Part shown: in pieces, positions 28,335 to 37,876 of the stretch
Layout of the letters: each line of letters starts with the position of its first letter
Numbering within the stretch: the stretch's first letter is position 1
Assembly: GCF_017051705.1 (NCBI RefSeq)
Contig: NZ_JAFIDJ010000002.1
Coordinates: 1,134,035 to 1,185,053, forward strand
Reading direction: 5' to 3'
Source: Algoriphagus lutimaris
GTDB taxonomy: Bacteria; Bacteroidota; Bacteroidia; Cytophagales; Cyclobacteriaceae
DNA: 51,019 bases
The notes under the pieces: generated by a model
Databases searched by the model: none
What the model was told of the DNA's origin: nothing
Seen by the model: the letters and a program-made list of their open reading frames with translations, nothing else
Translations under genes and position numbers: made by a program

Positions 28335-29729
28335 ATGAAGAAAACAGCCATACTTCTTTTTACCATTTTAACAGTTTTGATCTTTGGGGTACAGTGTACT
28401 TTTCTGGAAAAACATTTTGGAGATAAGGGTAAACAAGAAGAGTATATACTGGATTTGCCGGGGATAAAGACACGAGGGTTTATACGTGCTGCAGTAGATA
28501 ATAATTCTACTGGGTATTATATCTATCGCGGCCGTAGAATGGGTTACGAGTATGAATTGTTGAGAGACCTGGCCAAAAGACTGGATGTTCAACTTCATCT
28601 CGTTTTGATCTCTGATATAGAAAAGGCGTTTGATTTCCTTGAAAATGGGAAAGTAGATTTGGTTGCCATGAATCTGGAAGAAAATCAAGAAAGAAATAGC
28701 AGAGCCAATTTTTCTTTGCCCTTGGGTAAAATGAGTACTGTTCTAATAGGAAGAAAATCCAGTCAAAAAATATCCTCTTGGGACCAATTACAGGGTGATA
28801 CCATTATGGTAAGGCAGGGGTCCGTTTATAAGTCTCAATTATGTACAATCAAAGATTCACTTCAAGTCCAATTCACGGTAATGGAAAAGCCGGATCATGA
28901 AGAGGCTTTAATCGATCAGGTGGTGAAGGGTGAAATTAAATGGACTGTTGCAGATCAGAATATCGCTCAGGCAAATGCCACCTATTATGAAGGGCTGGAT
29001 ATTTCTTGGAGGGTAAAAAAGGAAGGTGAAGTATCTTGGGTAGTCAGAAAAAATTCGCCTAAACTTCTTTCTTCATTGAATGACTGGCTCGAGGACAAAC
29101 AAAAACGATTTATCCCAGACCTATATGCGAAGTATTTTTTGAATTCGAAAAACAGTTATTTCCGTTCGAATAGTCCATTTTCCTCCCTTGCTGGAAACAG
29201 GATTTCTCAGTTTGATGAGATCATCCAAGATGGTGCCGAGCAATTAGGTTGGGATTGGAGGCTTCTGGCTTCGTTAGTGTACAAAGAATCCCGTTTCGAT
29301 ACCACAGCTACTTCCTATGCAGGAGCTTCGGGGTTGCTGCAACTCATGCCGGTCACATTGGAAAGATTTGGAGTCAACAATCCTCATGATCCGGTAGAGT
29401 CATTGACTGGGGGCGTTCGTTATCTTAGGTATTTGGATAAATTTTGGTTGGAAAGAGTTCCAGAAACAAATGAACGGATCAAGTTTATCCTGGCTTCTTA
29501 TAACATTGGTCACGGTCACGTAGAAGATGCTTGGAGACTTGCTATGAAATATGGAAGTAATACCCAAAGCTGGGAAGCTGTCTCAGAATTTCTGGAACTA
29601 AAATCCGATCCAAAATACTATAAGGATCCCGTAGTAAAGAGTGGATTTGCTAAAGGTCATTTGGCTGTAAACTACGTCAAAGACATCATGAGTATTTTCG
29701 ACTCTTATAAGGCCTTGGTACAACCTTAA
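28335..29729 (+). CDS. MltF-like membrane-bound lytic murein transglycosylase
   Basis: 464 residues. An N-terminal hydrophobic segment ends at Cys21 (FGVQC), a poor lipobox, so either lipoprotein or secreted. Residues ~45-265 form a periplasmic solute-binding-like domain (GFIRAAVDNNSTGYYIYRGRRMGYEYEL), the regulatory half of MltF. Residues ~290-460 are a soluble lytic transglycosylase fold: LASLVYKESRFDTTA with the catalytic Glu, then GASGLLQLMP and ILASYNIGHGHVEDA. It cuts the glycan strand of peptidoglycan to anhydro-muropeptides. The stop codon overlaps the stop of the convergent RidA-like gene within one TTAA. Family is clear; naming it mltF proper is less certain. Confidence 0.9.
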   Translation: MKKTAILLFTILTVLIFGVQCTFLEKHFGDKGKQEEYILDLPGIKTRGFIRAAVDNNSTGYYIYRGRRMGYEYELLRDLAKRLDVQLHLVLISDIEKAFDFLENGKVDLVAMNLEENQERNSRANFSLPLGKMSTVLIGRKSSQKISSWDQLQGDTIMVRQGSVYKSQLCTIKDSLQVQFTVMEKPDHEEALIDQVVKGEIKWTVADQNIAQANATYYEGLDISWRVKKEGEVSWVVRKNSPKLLSSLNDWLEDKQKRFIPDLYAKYFLNSKNSYFRSNSPFSSLAGNRISQFDEIIQDGAEQLGWDWRLLASLVYKESRFDTTATSYAGASGLLQLMPVTLERFGVNNPHDPVESLTGGVRYLRYLDKFWLERVPETNERIKFILASYNIGHGHVEDAWRLAMKYGSNTQSWEAVSEFLELKSDPKYYKDPVVKSGFAKGHLAVNYVKDIMSIFDSYKALVQP

Positions 29730-30202
29730 GCACCTTCATGTAATTCAAACATGGCCTCTACTTCTACAGGGATATTGTCGGGAAGAGACCCCATACCTAC
29801 AGCTGATCGAACACCGATTCCATTTTCTTGCCCCCATACCTCTGCGAATAGTTCACTACACCCATTGATGACATAGGGATGGCGAAGAAAATCTTCAGTA
29901 CAATTGACCATACCTAATACCTTTATCACCCGTTTTACGCGGTTTAGGGAACCTAAATTTGCCTTGATAGTGGAGAGCATTGCTAATCCGACTTGTCTTG
30001 CTGCAAGTTTTCCAGCTTCGATGTCCATATCGGCACCAATCCGTCCGATGATCAAGCTGCCATCAGTTTGTACCGTTCCATGTCCTGATAAATATAAATA
30101 TTTACCGTCTATTAGGCAGGGCTTGTATACACCCAGTGGCTTAGGTGCTGGAGGTAAAACAAGATTTAATTTTGAGAAATTACTTTCTGGGGTTTCCATC
30201 AT
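29726..30202 (-). CDS. RidA/YjgF-like protein
   Basis: 158 residues from MMETPESNF; an upstream ATG at 30232 would overlap the GntP gene by 14 bp. The YjgF/RidA-like fold is shown by PLGVYKPCLIDGKYLYLSGHG, AARQVGLAMLSTIKANLGSL, VNCTEDFLRHPYVINGCSEL and RSAVGMGSLPDNIPVEVEAMF. RidA proper deaminates reactive enamines with a conserved Arg; members of this longer subgroup are less well known. It lies directly after the GntP permease gene on the same strand, suggesting co-expression and perhaps a shared hydroxy- or amino-acid substrate, which is an inference. Confidence 0.87.
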   Translation of the reverse strand: MMETPESNFSKLNLVLPPAPKPLGVYKPCLIDGKYLYLSGHGTVQTDGSLIIGRIGADMDIEAGKLAARQVGLAMLSTIKANLGSLNRVKRVIKVLGMVNCTEDFLRHPYVINGCSELFAEVWGQENGIGVRSAVGMGSLPDNIPVEVEAMFELHEGA

Positions 30203-30218
30203 ATTATTTTCAGTGAAA

Positions 30219-31532
30219 TTAGACAAAAACATCTAAAATCAATACGCCGATTAATCCAATAATTGCGACCAAGGTTTCCATGAGAGACCAGGTTTTTATG
30301 GTGTCTTTTATGCTGACATTGAAGAATTCTTTATACATCCAAAACCCACCGTCATTGAAGTGGGAAAACATAAGGCTTCCTGCTCCAATGGAAAGTACCA
30401 ATAAGTTGGGGTCTACATTCATCGTAGTAACAAGAGGGGCTATGATTCCAGCAGTCGTCAGTCCGGCAACTGTTGCAGAACCAACACAGACCCGGATAAT
30501 GGCAGTAATGATCCATGCCAAAATCAAAGGAGGAACATCCCAGGTACTTAAACCATCCGCAATGACTTGACTGACACCAGTGTCTGTAAAAATCTGTTTC
30601 AAGGCTCCTGCTCCCGCTACAATCAATAAGATCATAGCGATGTCTTTGGTTGCAATGGTGTAGATGTCCATTAATTGGGTCATCTTAAAACCCCTTTTTA
30701 AGCCTAGTGTATACGTGGCTACTAATACTGAAATCAACATGACAATTCCAGGATTGGCAATAAAGCGAATGATGGGACCTAGGCTGCTCTCAGGTTCGAT
30801 ATTGAGGTTCAGTGCAGTGGTTCCTACTAATAAAAATACTGGTAGTAAAGCTGTGAAAAAGCTGTTAAAGGTACCAGGAAGTTCAGATTCAGGTCTGATT
30901 TCGGCCTGAAAAGTACTTAAGGGATTGGCCTGAACATTTTTTAAAGTTTTGGCAAATATAGGCCCTGCGATAATAATGGTGGGGATTGCAATTAAAAAGC
31001 CATAAAATAGGGTTAAGCCCATATTGGCGTCAAACTGGGCTACCAAAGCAGCTGGAGAGGGGTGGGGAGGTAAAAAGCCATGTGTAACAGATAATGCCGC
31101 CAATAAAGGAATTCCAACATACACAGCAGAGATTTTGTATTGGTAAGCTACCGTAAAAGCTAAAGGTACAAGTAGTACAAAGCCCACGTTATAAAACAGG
31201 GGAATACCTACTACCAGGCCGGTTATGGACATGGCCCAGGTAATATTTTTTTCTCCAAAAATGCTCATTAAGAACCCAGCGATTTTCTGGGCAGCGCCAC
31301 TTTCGGCGACCAGCTTTCCTAGCATCGCTCCCATTACAATCACGATGACTAAATCACCCAATAAATTCCCCATGCCTGATTGGATAGAGTTAGCAATTTG
31401 GTCCGCAGGAAGCCCTAAAAGTAATCCTGCCGAGATAGAGGAGATTATAAATGCTAAAAAGGGATTGAGCTTAGCCCAAACGATTAGTAAAACAAGTATT
31501 GCAATACTAAGCAGGACAAGGAAAATGGTCAT
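30219..31532 (-). CDS. GntP-family gluconate:H+ symporter
   Basis: 437 residues, normal family length, about 12 TM segments. Family signatures are AKLNPFLAFIISSISAGLLLG, GLVVGIPLFYNVGFVLLVPL, THGFLPPHPSPAALV and SHFNDGGFWMYKEFFN near the C-terminus. GntP proteins import gluconate, and some members take up D-serine, fructuronate or glycerate. The partner gene codes for a RidA-like protein, which hints at an amino or hydroxy acid rather than plain gluconate, but this is weak. No gluconate kinase is nearby. Confidence 0.92.
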   Translation of the reverse strand: MTIFLVLLSIAILVLLIVWAKLNPFLAFIISSISAGLLLGLPADQIANSIQSGMGNLLGDLVIVIVMGAMLGKLVAESGAAQKIAGFLMSIFGEKNITWAMSITGLVVGIPLFYNVGFVLLVPLAFTVAYQYKISAVYVGIPLLAALSVTHGFLPPHPSPAALVAQFDANMGLTLFYGFLIAIPTIIIAGPIFAKTLKNVQANPLSTFQAEIRPESELPGTFNSFFTALLPVFLLVGTTALNLNIEPESSLGPIIRFIANPGIVMLISVLVATYTLGLKRGFKMTQLMDIYTIATKDIAMILLIVAGAGALKQIFTDTGVSQVIADGLSTWDVPPLILAWIITAIIRVCVGSATVAGLTTAGIIAPLVTTMNVDPNLLVLSIGAGSLMFSHFNDGGFWMYKEFFNVSIKDTIKTWSLMETLVAIIGLIGVLILDVFV

Positions 31533-31612
31533 GGGTCTACAATGGGTTTAACGAACAAGATAAAAAAAATGATGGAAAGACCTTTTACCCAAACTTAATA
31601 AAGGTATTGCAT

Positions 31613-33880
31613 TTAGTTTTTGATAAGTTTAAACAAATAAGATTCATTTTTTCCAACTACTTTGATCACATAAATGCCGGGGGGAAGAGGAGAAGTGAAT
31701 TCAGTAATAATGTGATGTTTATAAATCCCTTCAAGTACCAAATTACCATAGGTATCTGTGATTAAAATAGGTGCATTCAATGCCGTAATAGGCAAGTATA
31801 AATAAGCATTTTCTGACCCTTGAATCGGATTTGGGAATAGGGAAATCTTTTCATTGGAAGAGTTTTCCAATCTAATCACTGGGCTCCAACTTGATTTTCC
31901 TTGAGGGTTGGTGTATTTGAGTTGGTAATAAACCTCCCCTAAAGGAAGAGGTAGGATATCAATGAACTCATTGGTTTGCGAAGTCATCGTGTAAAGATGT
32001 CTATGTCTTTTATTAGAGCTAGAAAACCTAAAAATTGAAATTTCGGAATGTTCTTCATCGTTTGTAAGTTCCCAACTTATTTTTGGTAGATTTTTATTCC
32101 ATTCAGCTTGAATTTTCAACCAGGTAATTGGTAGAATGCTCAATGTTCTGTAGCTGCCCACTGTAAAATTGACCCCGGACAAATCATTGATAGGAATATT
32201 TCTTCTTGCCCATAATCCGGGGTCTAATCCTGGCAGATGAGTGCCTGGAGCAGCGTATCCAGTACCCACAATTCTCAAATCATCTACTTGATCAACAATG
32301 AGTTTGTCAGCGGAAATTTTTAATTCAATTGAATTATTGGAAGCATTTAGACCCGAAAATTGGAAATAACTATAAAGTCTATATAGAATGGGGGTGGTAT
32401 CAACGTCGGAAAAGGCGGCATTATACTCTGCTCCTTTGTATTCTGTAAATGTGATTTGAAGATTACCTCCTGCTGAATTTCCAAGAAGCTGTACTTTTCT
32501 GACACCTCCTTGATAGGTGTCTTCAAAAGGAAATGTTGAATTGCCTGAGGTCAAATTTAAAGGAGTACCATAATATGTGAATTGGTTAACATGCTTCCAA
32601 GCTCCTCCAGTATAAGAAAGAGACCCTGTGAATGAAGTATTAATTGAAAAATCATTTCCCGATAAATCCAAGGTTCCGGAAATCATTTTAAGGTCATTGA
32701 GAACAGAAAGGTCTTCTTCAAATGTCACCTCCCCGGAGGCCTTATTCAATTTAAGTTCTCCTACGTTCATTGAAAACCCTGAAACAATCTGATCTTCACT
32801 TCCTGTAAATTCTATTTCAGTGTTACTCATTACAAAGGATCCGGTTCCAGATCGATCTATATCTCCAGTCAATGAAATTTCTATTGGCAGTAATAAGTCC
32901 TGTGTTCCTTGCAATTCCAAATCATGAATGAGGGTGGGCGTGGAGGAGTCAGGATAAGAGCTCGAAAGAAAAGACTGGGCCGTAGAATTATTCTTAAAAA
33001 TGATTTTGCCGTCTAGTTGAATATTGGAAGCCTCAATAAGAGGGGTTTTTCCTTCAAGGATCAAAAAGCCCCCGTCTTGGACTTCAAACAAAGAAGCACT
33101 TGCTGAACTGGATCGAAATATGATTCCATCATTACAATTGGAAATTAAAGTTCCACCGGATTCAATTACAAAGTCGCCAAATGAACCTATCCCGTTGATG
33201 GTTTCATTGTTAAATGAAAAAGTAGAGCAACTAGCTGGGAGAGTAGAATTATCAAGGGTCTGGATGACAACTCCCGACTTGATTGTGAATTTGGAGGCTT
33301 TGAAAGGTTCCTCAACTGATAATTGAATCCCAGGTCCTGGGTCGAATTCTACGGTATATCTACTATTGGTGGAAAATCCACTCCAAGCCCCTTTTGGGAT
33401 AATTATTCGTGAATTGCCTTTGAATATGATCTTACTTGCATTAGAATTTCCAATCCAGTTTTGGCTATTCCACGCTCCGGATGGAGTGCCAGGGGCAAGG
33501 CCAGAAAATGCATTCAGACTTCCATAAACTTCCAGACTAAACCCATTTAAATTTAACTTCTGACCTGCAGTGGTCTCAGAGTTTATATATACATTTTTGA
33601 CAGATTCGTTATCTAAGAGTTTTAAAGTGTGGGATTGGTCAATATAGATGTCATGGCTAGAATTAGGTTTAGTGGAAGGAGTGCTCCAAATAGAACCGTC
33701 GAAAATATTCCATGTACTTAAGTTGGAAAAATTACCTGATTGAACAGTTTTATAGGCGCCAATTTCTTGTGAGAATAGCTTGTACCATTGGGCATTAAGA
33801 AGTACAACTGCCAGAAGAAACCTGTATATTCGGCAGACTGAAAAAATCCACTTTGGATGATATGTAGCCTTTACAAACAT
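31613..33880 (-). CDS. Secreted protein with T9SS type A sorting domain
   Basis: 755 residues. A long N-region then a hydrophobic stretch (FLLAVVLLNAQWYKLFSQ) acts as signal peptide. The start of the mature protein has GNFSNLSTWNIFDGSIW and DIYIDQSHTLKL, then many short parallel-beta-like strands (VYGSLNAFSG, IIFKGNSRIIIPKG, FVIESGGTLI), which suggests a beta-solenoid. A fibronectin-like segment follows (ISWELTNDEEHSEISIFR). The last ~75 residues (ISLFPNPIQGSENAYLYLP ... PPGIYVIKVVG ... FKLIKN) are a T9SS type A C-terminal signal. Probably exported to the surface; no enzymatic motif recognised. Confidence 0.82.
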   Translation of the reverse strand: MFVKATYHPKWIFSVCRIYRFLLAVVLLNAQWYKLFSQEIGAYKTVQSGNFSNLSTWNIFDGSIWSTPSTKPNSSHDIYIDQSHTLKLLDNESVKNVYINSETTAGQKLNLNGFSLEVYGSLNAFSGLAPGTPSGAWNSQNWIGNSNASKIIFKGNSRIIIPKGAWSGFSTNSRYTVEFDPGPGIQLSVEEPFKASKFTIKSGVVIQTLDNSTLPASCSTFSFNNETINGIGSFGDFVIESGGTLISNCNDGIIFRSSSASASLFEVQDGGFLILEGKTPLIEASNIQLDGKIIFKNNSTAQSFLSSSYPDSSTPTLIHDLELQGTQDLLLPIEISLTGDIDRSGTGSFVMSNTEIEFTGSEDQIVSGFSMNVGELKLNKASGEVTFEEDLSVLNDLKMISGTLDLSGNDFSINTSFTGSLSYTGGAWKHVNQFTYYGTPLNLTSGNSTFPFEDTYQGGVRKVQLLGNSAGGNLQITFTEYKGAEYNAAFSDVDTTPILYRLYSYFQFSGLNASNNSIELKISADKLIVDQVDDLRIVGTGYAAPGTHLPGLDPGLWARRNIPINDLSGVNFTVGSYRTLSILPITWLKIQAEWNKNLPKISWELTNDEEHSEISIFRFSSSNKRHRHLYTMTSQTNEFIDILPLPLGEVYYQLKYTNPQGKSSWSPVIRLENSSNEKISLFPNPIQGSENAYLYLPITALNAPILITDTYGNLVLEGIYKHHIITEFTSPLPPGIYVIKVVGKNESYLFKLIKN

Positions 33881-33918
33881 GTATCAACTATTAAAAAAGT
33901 GTAACTAATATAATAAAA

Positions 33919-35118
33919 ATGAAATTGAAAAAGAAGTTCTTCTTCTACTTAATTCTTGGGTGTTTATTTGTGTTCGTTGGGAATTTACAAGGGATTGCTC
34001 AGCAATATCGGGTAAGTCTGCTCACTTGCGATCCGGGTGAGGAGATTTATAGTTCTTTTGGTCACAGTGCGATTCGAGTAGTTAATTTAGAAACTGGAAG
34101 GGATCAAGTTTATAATTATGGAACCTTTGATTTTAGAGCTCCCAACTTCGTATTAAAATTTGCAGGAGGTAGATTGGATTATTTTCTATCTGTTTCCACC
34201 TTCGATCGGTTTCTAGCAGAGTATAATTATTTTCAAAGATCCATGCGTGAAATGGAGTTTGATTTGAATCAGCAACAGAAGGTCGCCTTAGTTGAATTTT
34301 TAGAAATCAATTACCTTCCACAAAACAGAAGTTACCGATACGATTTTTTCTATGACAATTGTGCTACTCGGATTCGAGATGTAATAGAGACCATAGTTGG
34401 CGATCAGTTGATTTGGAATGATGAAAATCAAGAGCCTATTGAGAAGACATTCCGGCAATTGATTGATGAAAAGGTATTTTATATGCCTTGGTCTGACTTG
34501 GGGATAGATCTTGCTTTAGGATCTCGCCTCGATGTAGATGCCACTCCAAGAGAGGAGCAATTTCTTCCAGATTACATGGAACAGGCATTTTCCAGAGCTG
34601 AAATACAAGGTGATGGGCCCACACGACCTCTGGTAAAAAATGAACGAGTGATTCTTGATTTTGCTCCCAAAGAAAATTCATTGGGGTTATTTAATCCCTA
34701 CCTTCTCTTTTGGATAATCGCCATAATTTTCACCGCAACTACTTTTATTGGGTTTAGGAAGAAAAGGCTTTTTATTGGTTTTGATCTCGTCTTTTTTGGA
34801 ATCTTGGGGATTCTCGGTTTAGTCATCAGTTTACTTTGGATTGGATCGGATATTCCTTCTACCAAATGGAACTGGAATATTTTATGGGCTTTCCCTGGTC
34901 ATTTAGCTTTAATCCCAGGTTTACTTTCAAAGTCTTTGAAGCCTTGGCTCAGAAACTACCTCTTGACTGCATTGGTATTAGCAGATGCTGCAGTGGTATT
35001 TTGGATTTTAGGTTGGCAATCTTTTCATCCTAGTTTGATTCCGATTATGTTAGTCATCATATTAAGGACTAATTATCTTTATTATAATGTGGCGCGTTAT
35101 AAGATACCACTTGTCTGA
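33919..35118 (+). CDS. DUF4105 domain membrane protein
   Basis: 399 residues. A signal peptide or TM (about 7-28) is followed by a DUF4105 domain (about 32-240). The domain has YRVSLLTCDPGEEIYSSFGHSAIRV, NYGTFDF and YRYDFFYDNCATRIRD. The conserved His (FGHSA) and Cys (DNCATR) recall NlpC/P60-like papain-fold enzymes, so a periplasmic hydrolase role is possible but unproven. Residues ~255-395 form four or five TM segments. It is divergent from the T9SS cargo gene, with only 38 bp between starts. Confidence 0.85.
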   Translation: MKLKKKFFFYLILGCLFVFVGNLQGIAQQYRVSLLTCDPGEEIYSSFGHSAIRVVNLETGRDQVYNYGTFDFRAPNFVLKFAGGRLDYFLSVSTFDRFLAEYNYFQRSMREMEFDLNQQQKVALVEFLEINYLPQNRSYRYDFFYDNCATRIRDVIETIVGDQLIWNDENQEPIEKTFRQLIDEKVFYMPWSDLGIDLALGSRLDVDATPREEQFLPDYMEQAFSRAEIQGDGPTRPLVKNERVILDFAPKENSLGLFNPYLLFWIIAIIFTATTFIGFRKKRLFIGFDLVFFGILGILGLVISLLWIGSDIPSTKWNWNILWAFPGHLALIPGLLSKSLKPWLRNYLLTALVLADAAVVFWILGWQSFHPSLIPIMLVIILRTNYLYYNVARYKIPLV

Positions 35119-35179
35119 AATATTCCAGCTGGAAAACTTTTAAGGGGTTTTTTACTGTTATAGGACTTAAGATTGAGCT

Positions 35180-37222
35180 ATGGAATTTAAATTAACATCA
35201 GATTACTTACCCACAGGAGACCAACCGAAGGCAATTGAAAAGCTTACCGAAGGGGTGAATTCCGGTGAAAAGTCACAAGTGCTCTTAGGTGTAACAGGTT
35301 CAGGAAAAACATTTACGATTGCAAACCTCATTCAACAAGTACAGAAACCAACGCTTATACTTAGCCATAATAAGACCTTGGCTGCTCAGCTGTATGGTGA
35401 GTTCAAGCAGTTTTTTCCAGACAATGCAGTTGAATATTTTATTTCTTACTACGATTATTACCAGCCAGAGGCCTTTATTCCAAGCTCAGGTACTTATATA
35501 GAAAAAGATCTTTCTATAAACGATGAAATTGAAAAGCTTAGATTAAGTGCCACCTCCAGTTTACTTTCAGGAAGAAGAGATGTCATTGTCGTTGCTTCAG
35601 TGTCCTGTATTTATGGTATTGGTAATCCTGAGGAATTTGGTAAAAATGTGATTCGTCTCCAAGAAGGTGACCGCATACCGAGGAACCAATTGTTATTTAA
35701 ATTGGTAGATATTCTCTATAGTAGAACCCAGCAAGATTTGACTCATGGCACTTTTCGTGTCAAAGGTGATACGGTTGATATTTTTGTAGCCTATGCTGAT
35801 TTTGGTTATCGAATATTTTTTTGGGGTGATGAAATTGAAGCGATACAAAGAATTGATCCTGCTTCAGGGAAAAAGCTTTCTGATGAAAAAATCATTTCCA
35901 TATTTCCGGCAAATTTATTTGTGACAGGAAAAGATACCATCAATACTGCCATTCATGAAATACAACATGACATGGTGGATCAAGTGAATTTCTTTGAAAA
36001 AGAAGGGAAATTCTTAGAGGCAAAACGCCTTCAAGAACGGACAGAATTTGATTTAGAAATGATTAGGGAACTTGGCTACTGTTCTGGGGTAGAAAATTAC
36101 TCACGATATTTTGATCGAAGATTACCTGGTACAAGACCTTTCTGTTTGATCGATTATTTTCCTGATGATTTCCTGTTAGTGGTGGATGAAAGCCATGTCA
36201 CTATCCCTCAAGTAAGAGCCATGTGGGGAGGAGATAGATCCCGTAAAGTCAATCTGGTAGATTTTGGGTTCAGATTACCTTCTGCCTTGGACAATAGACC
36301 ACTAAAATTTGATGAATTTGAGGACTTGACCAATCAAATAGTTTATGTGTCTGCAACACCAGCAGATTATGAATTGTCACAAACGGAAGGTGTAGTGGTT
36401 GAACAGATCATTAGACCAACTGGGTTGTTGGATCCCACTATTGACGTAAGACCTAGCCAAAATCAAATTGATGATCTATTGGAGGAAATTGATCAGACGA
36501 TCAAAAAAGAAGCACGTGTCCTAGTTACTACTTTGACCAAAAGAATGGCTGAAGAACTTCAAAAATACCTTGAGAGGGCTGGGGTCAAATCCAGGTACAT
36601 CCATTCTGAAGTGAAAACATTGGACCGAGTTGAAATTCTAAGAGAATTGCGTCTTGGGATTTTTGATGTATTGGTAGGGGTAAATTTGCTTAGAGAAGGG
36701 CTGGATTTGCCTGAAGTATCTTTAGTCGCAATTTTGGATGCCGATAAAGAAGGTTTTTTGAGAAACGAAAGAAGTTTGGTGCAAACAATTGGTAGAGCAG
36801 CTAGAAATCAAGAGGGGCGCGTAATCATGTATGCGGATAAAATTACTCCTTCTATGCAAATGGCTATTGATGAAACTAAGAGAAGGAGAGCTATCCAGAT
36901 GGAGTATAACGAGATAAATGGAATCACTCCAACTACCGTTATAAAATCGAGGGATAAGATTATGGGTCAGACAAAAGTGGCTGATTCGAAAAAGAATGCT
37001 AAAATCTATGTAGAGCCTATGCCTGGTGAAGGGATTATGGCAGCAGATCCAGTTGTTCAATATTTAAGCAAAGACAAACTGGAAAAGTTGATCCTGCAAA
37101 CGCAAAAGCAGATGGAAAAGGCTGCAAAAGAACTAAACTTTATGGAGGCAGCCAGATTGAGAGATGAGTGGCAATCTCAAAAGAAGAGATTAGAGGAGCT
37201 ATCAAGAGGCCCGGGAATTTGA
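35180..37222 (+). CDS. uvrB: Excinuclease ABC subunit B
   Basis: 680 residues, full length. UvrB receives damaged DNA from UvrA, verifies the lesion and recruits UvrC in nucleotide excision repair. Seen: the N-terminal [15 protein letters not shown], Walker A GVTGSGKT (~38-45), the beta-hairpin region [18 protein letters not shown] that clamps DNA, helicase motif [38 protein letters not shown] and QTIGRAARN, and a C-terminal UVR domain ([18 protein letters not shown]). All helicase motifs are intact. The next gene starts 15 bp later on the same strand. Confidence 0.98.
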   Translation: MEFKLTSDYLPTGDQPKAIEKLTEGVNSGEKSQVLLGVTGSGKTFTIANLIQQVQKPTLILSHNKTLAAQLYGEFKQFFPDNAVEYFISYYDYYQPEAFIPSSGTYIEKDLSINDEIEKLRLSATSSLLSGRRDVIVVASVSCIYGIGNPEEFGKNVIRLQEGDRIPRNQLLFKLVDILYSRTQQDLTHGTFRVKGDTVDIFVAYADFGYRIFFWGDEIEAIQRIDPASGKKLSDEKIISIFPANLFVTGKDTINTAIHEIQHDMVDQVNFFEKEGKFLEAKRLQERTEFDLEMIRELGYCSGVENYSRYFDRRLPGTRPFCLIDYFPDDFLLVVDESHVTIPQVRAMWGGDRSRKVNLVDFGFRLPSALDNRPLKFDEFEDLTNQIVYVSATPADYELSQTEGVVVEQIIRPTGLLDPTIDVRPSQNQIDDLLEEIDQTIKKEARVLVTTLTKRMAEELQKYLERAGVKSRYIHSEVKTLDRVEILRELRLGIFDVLVGVNLLREGLDLPEVSLVAILDADKEGFLRNERSLVQTIGRAARNQEGRVIMYADKITPSMQMAIDETKRRRAIQMEYNEINGITPTTVIKSRDKIMGQTKVADSKKNAKIYVEPMPGEGIMAADPVVQYLSKDKLEKLILQTQKQMEKAAKELNFMEAARLRDEWQSQKKRLEELSRGPGI

Positions 37223-37237
37223 AAATTACAGAAATAA

Positions 37238-37876
37238 ATGATGACCCTTCAAGAGGTGAAAAGTCTTGCTGCAAAAGGGGAGGGCTTAAAAATAGAATTT
37301 AAAAAGAAGGCTGCTTATCCGGAAAAGATAGTCAGGGAATTTATTGCCTTAGCAAATACTGCTGGTGGGGTAGTGATGATAGGGGTAGATGATGACGGGA
37401 CCGTTTCAGGTCAGCGATTTATTGAAGAAGAAGTTTATGTGATGGAAAAAGCAATAAAGGAATTGATCTTTCCAGCTCTTCAATATGAATTGTTTGTTCT
37501 ACCCATTAATTCTAAAAAAGGAGTTGCTGTGTTTAAATTAGAGCAAAGTCAAAATCGTCCCCATTATTTAAAAATTGATAAGAAAAGACAGTCTTTTATC
37601 AGGGTGGAAGATAGAAGCGTGCAAGCGAGTATAGAAGTTTGGGAGATTTTGAAAAGGAGTAAAAATCCAAAGGATGTAGTTTTTACCTATGGTAGAAAGG
37701 AGGAGATTCTACTTAAATCTCTAGAAGAAAAACAAAGAATTTCAGTTCGGGAATTTTCTAAAATTGCCAAAATTCCAAAATTTTTAGCTTCCAAAACATT
37801 GGTGAGGTTGGTTTTGGCGAATGTATTGTTGATTCATCCACAAGAGTCTGATGATTATTTTACTTTGAAAGAGTAG
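37238..37876 (+). CDS. AlbA_2/Schlafen-type putative DNA-binding protein
   Basis: 212 residues. The first ~130 residues match the AlbA_2 (Schlafen-like) domain: GEGLKIEFKKKAAYPEKIVREFIALANTAGG, then VMIGVDDDGTVSG, and RPHYLKIDKKRQSFIRVEDRSV. The remaining part (~150-212) looks like a winged helix (ISVREFSKIAKIPKFLASKTLVRLVLANVL). Such proteins are often called transcriptional regulators, but many bacterial members have unknown roles, some in phage defence. It is 15 bp behind uvrB and may share its transcript. Its 3' end overlaps the convergent desulfhydrase-like gene by 17 bp. Confidence 0.85.
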   Translation: MMTLQEVKSLAAKGEGLKIEFKKKAAYPEKIVREFIALANTAGGVVMIGVDDDGTVSGQRFIEEEVYVMEKAIKELIFPALQYELFVLPINSKKGVAVFKLEQSQNRPHYLKIDKKRQSFIRVEDRSVQASIEVWEILKRSKNPKDVVFTYGRKEEILLKSLEEKQRISVREFSKIAKIPKFLASKTLVRLVLANVLLIHPQESDDYFTLKE

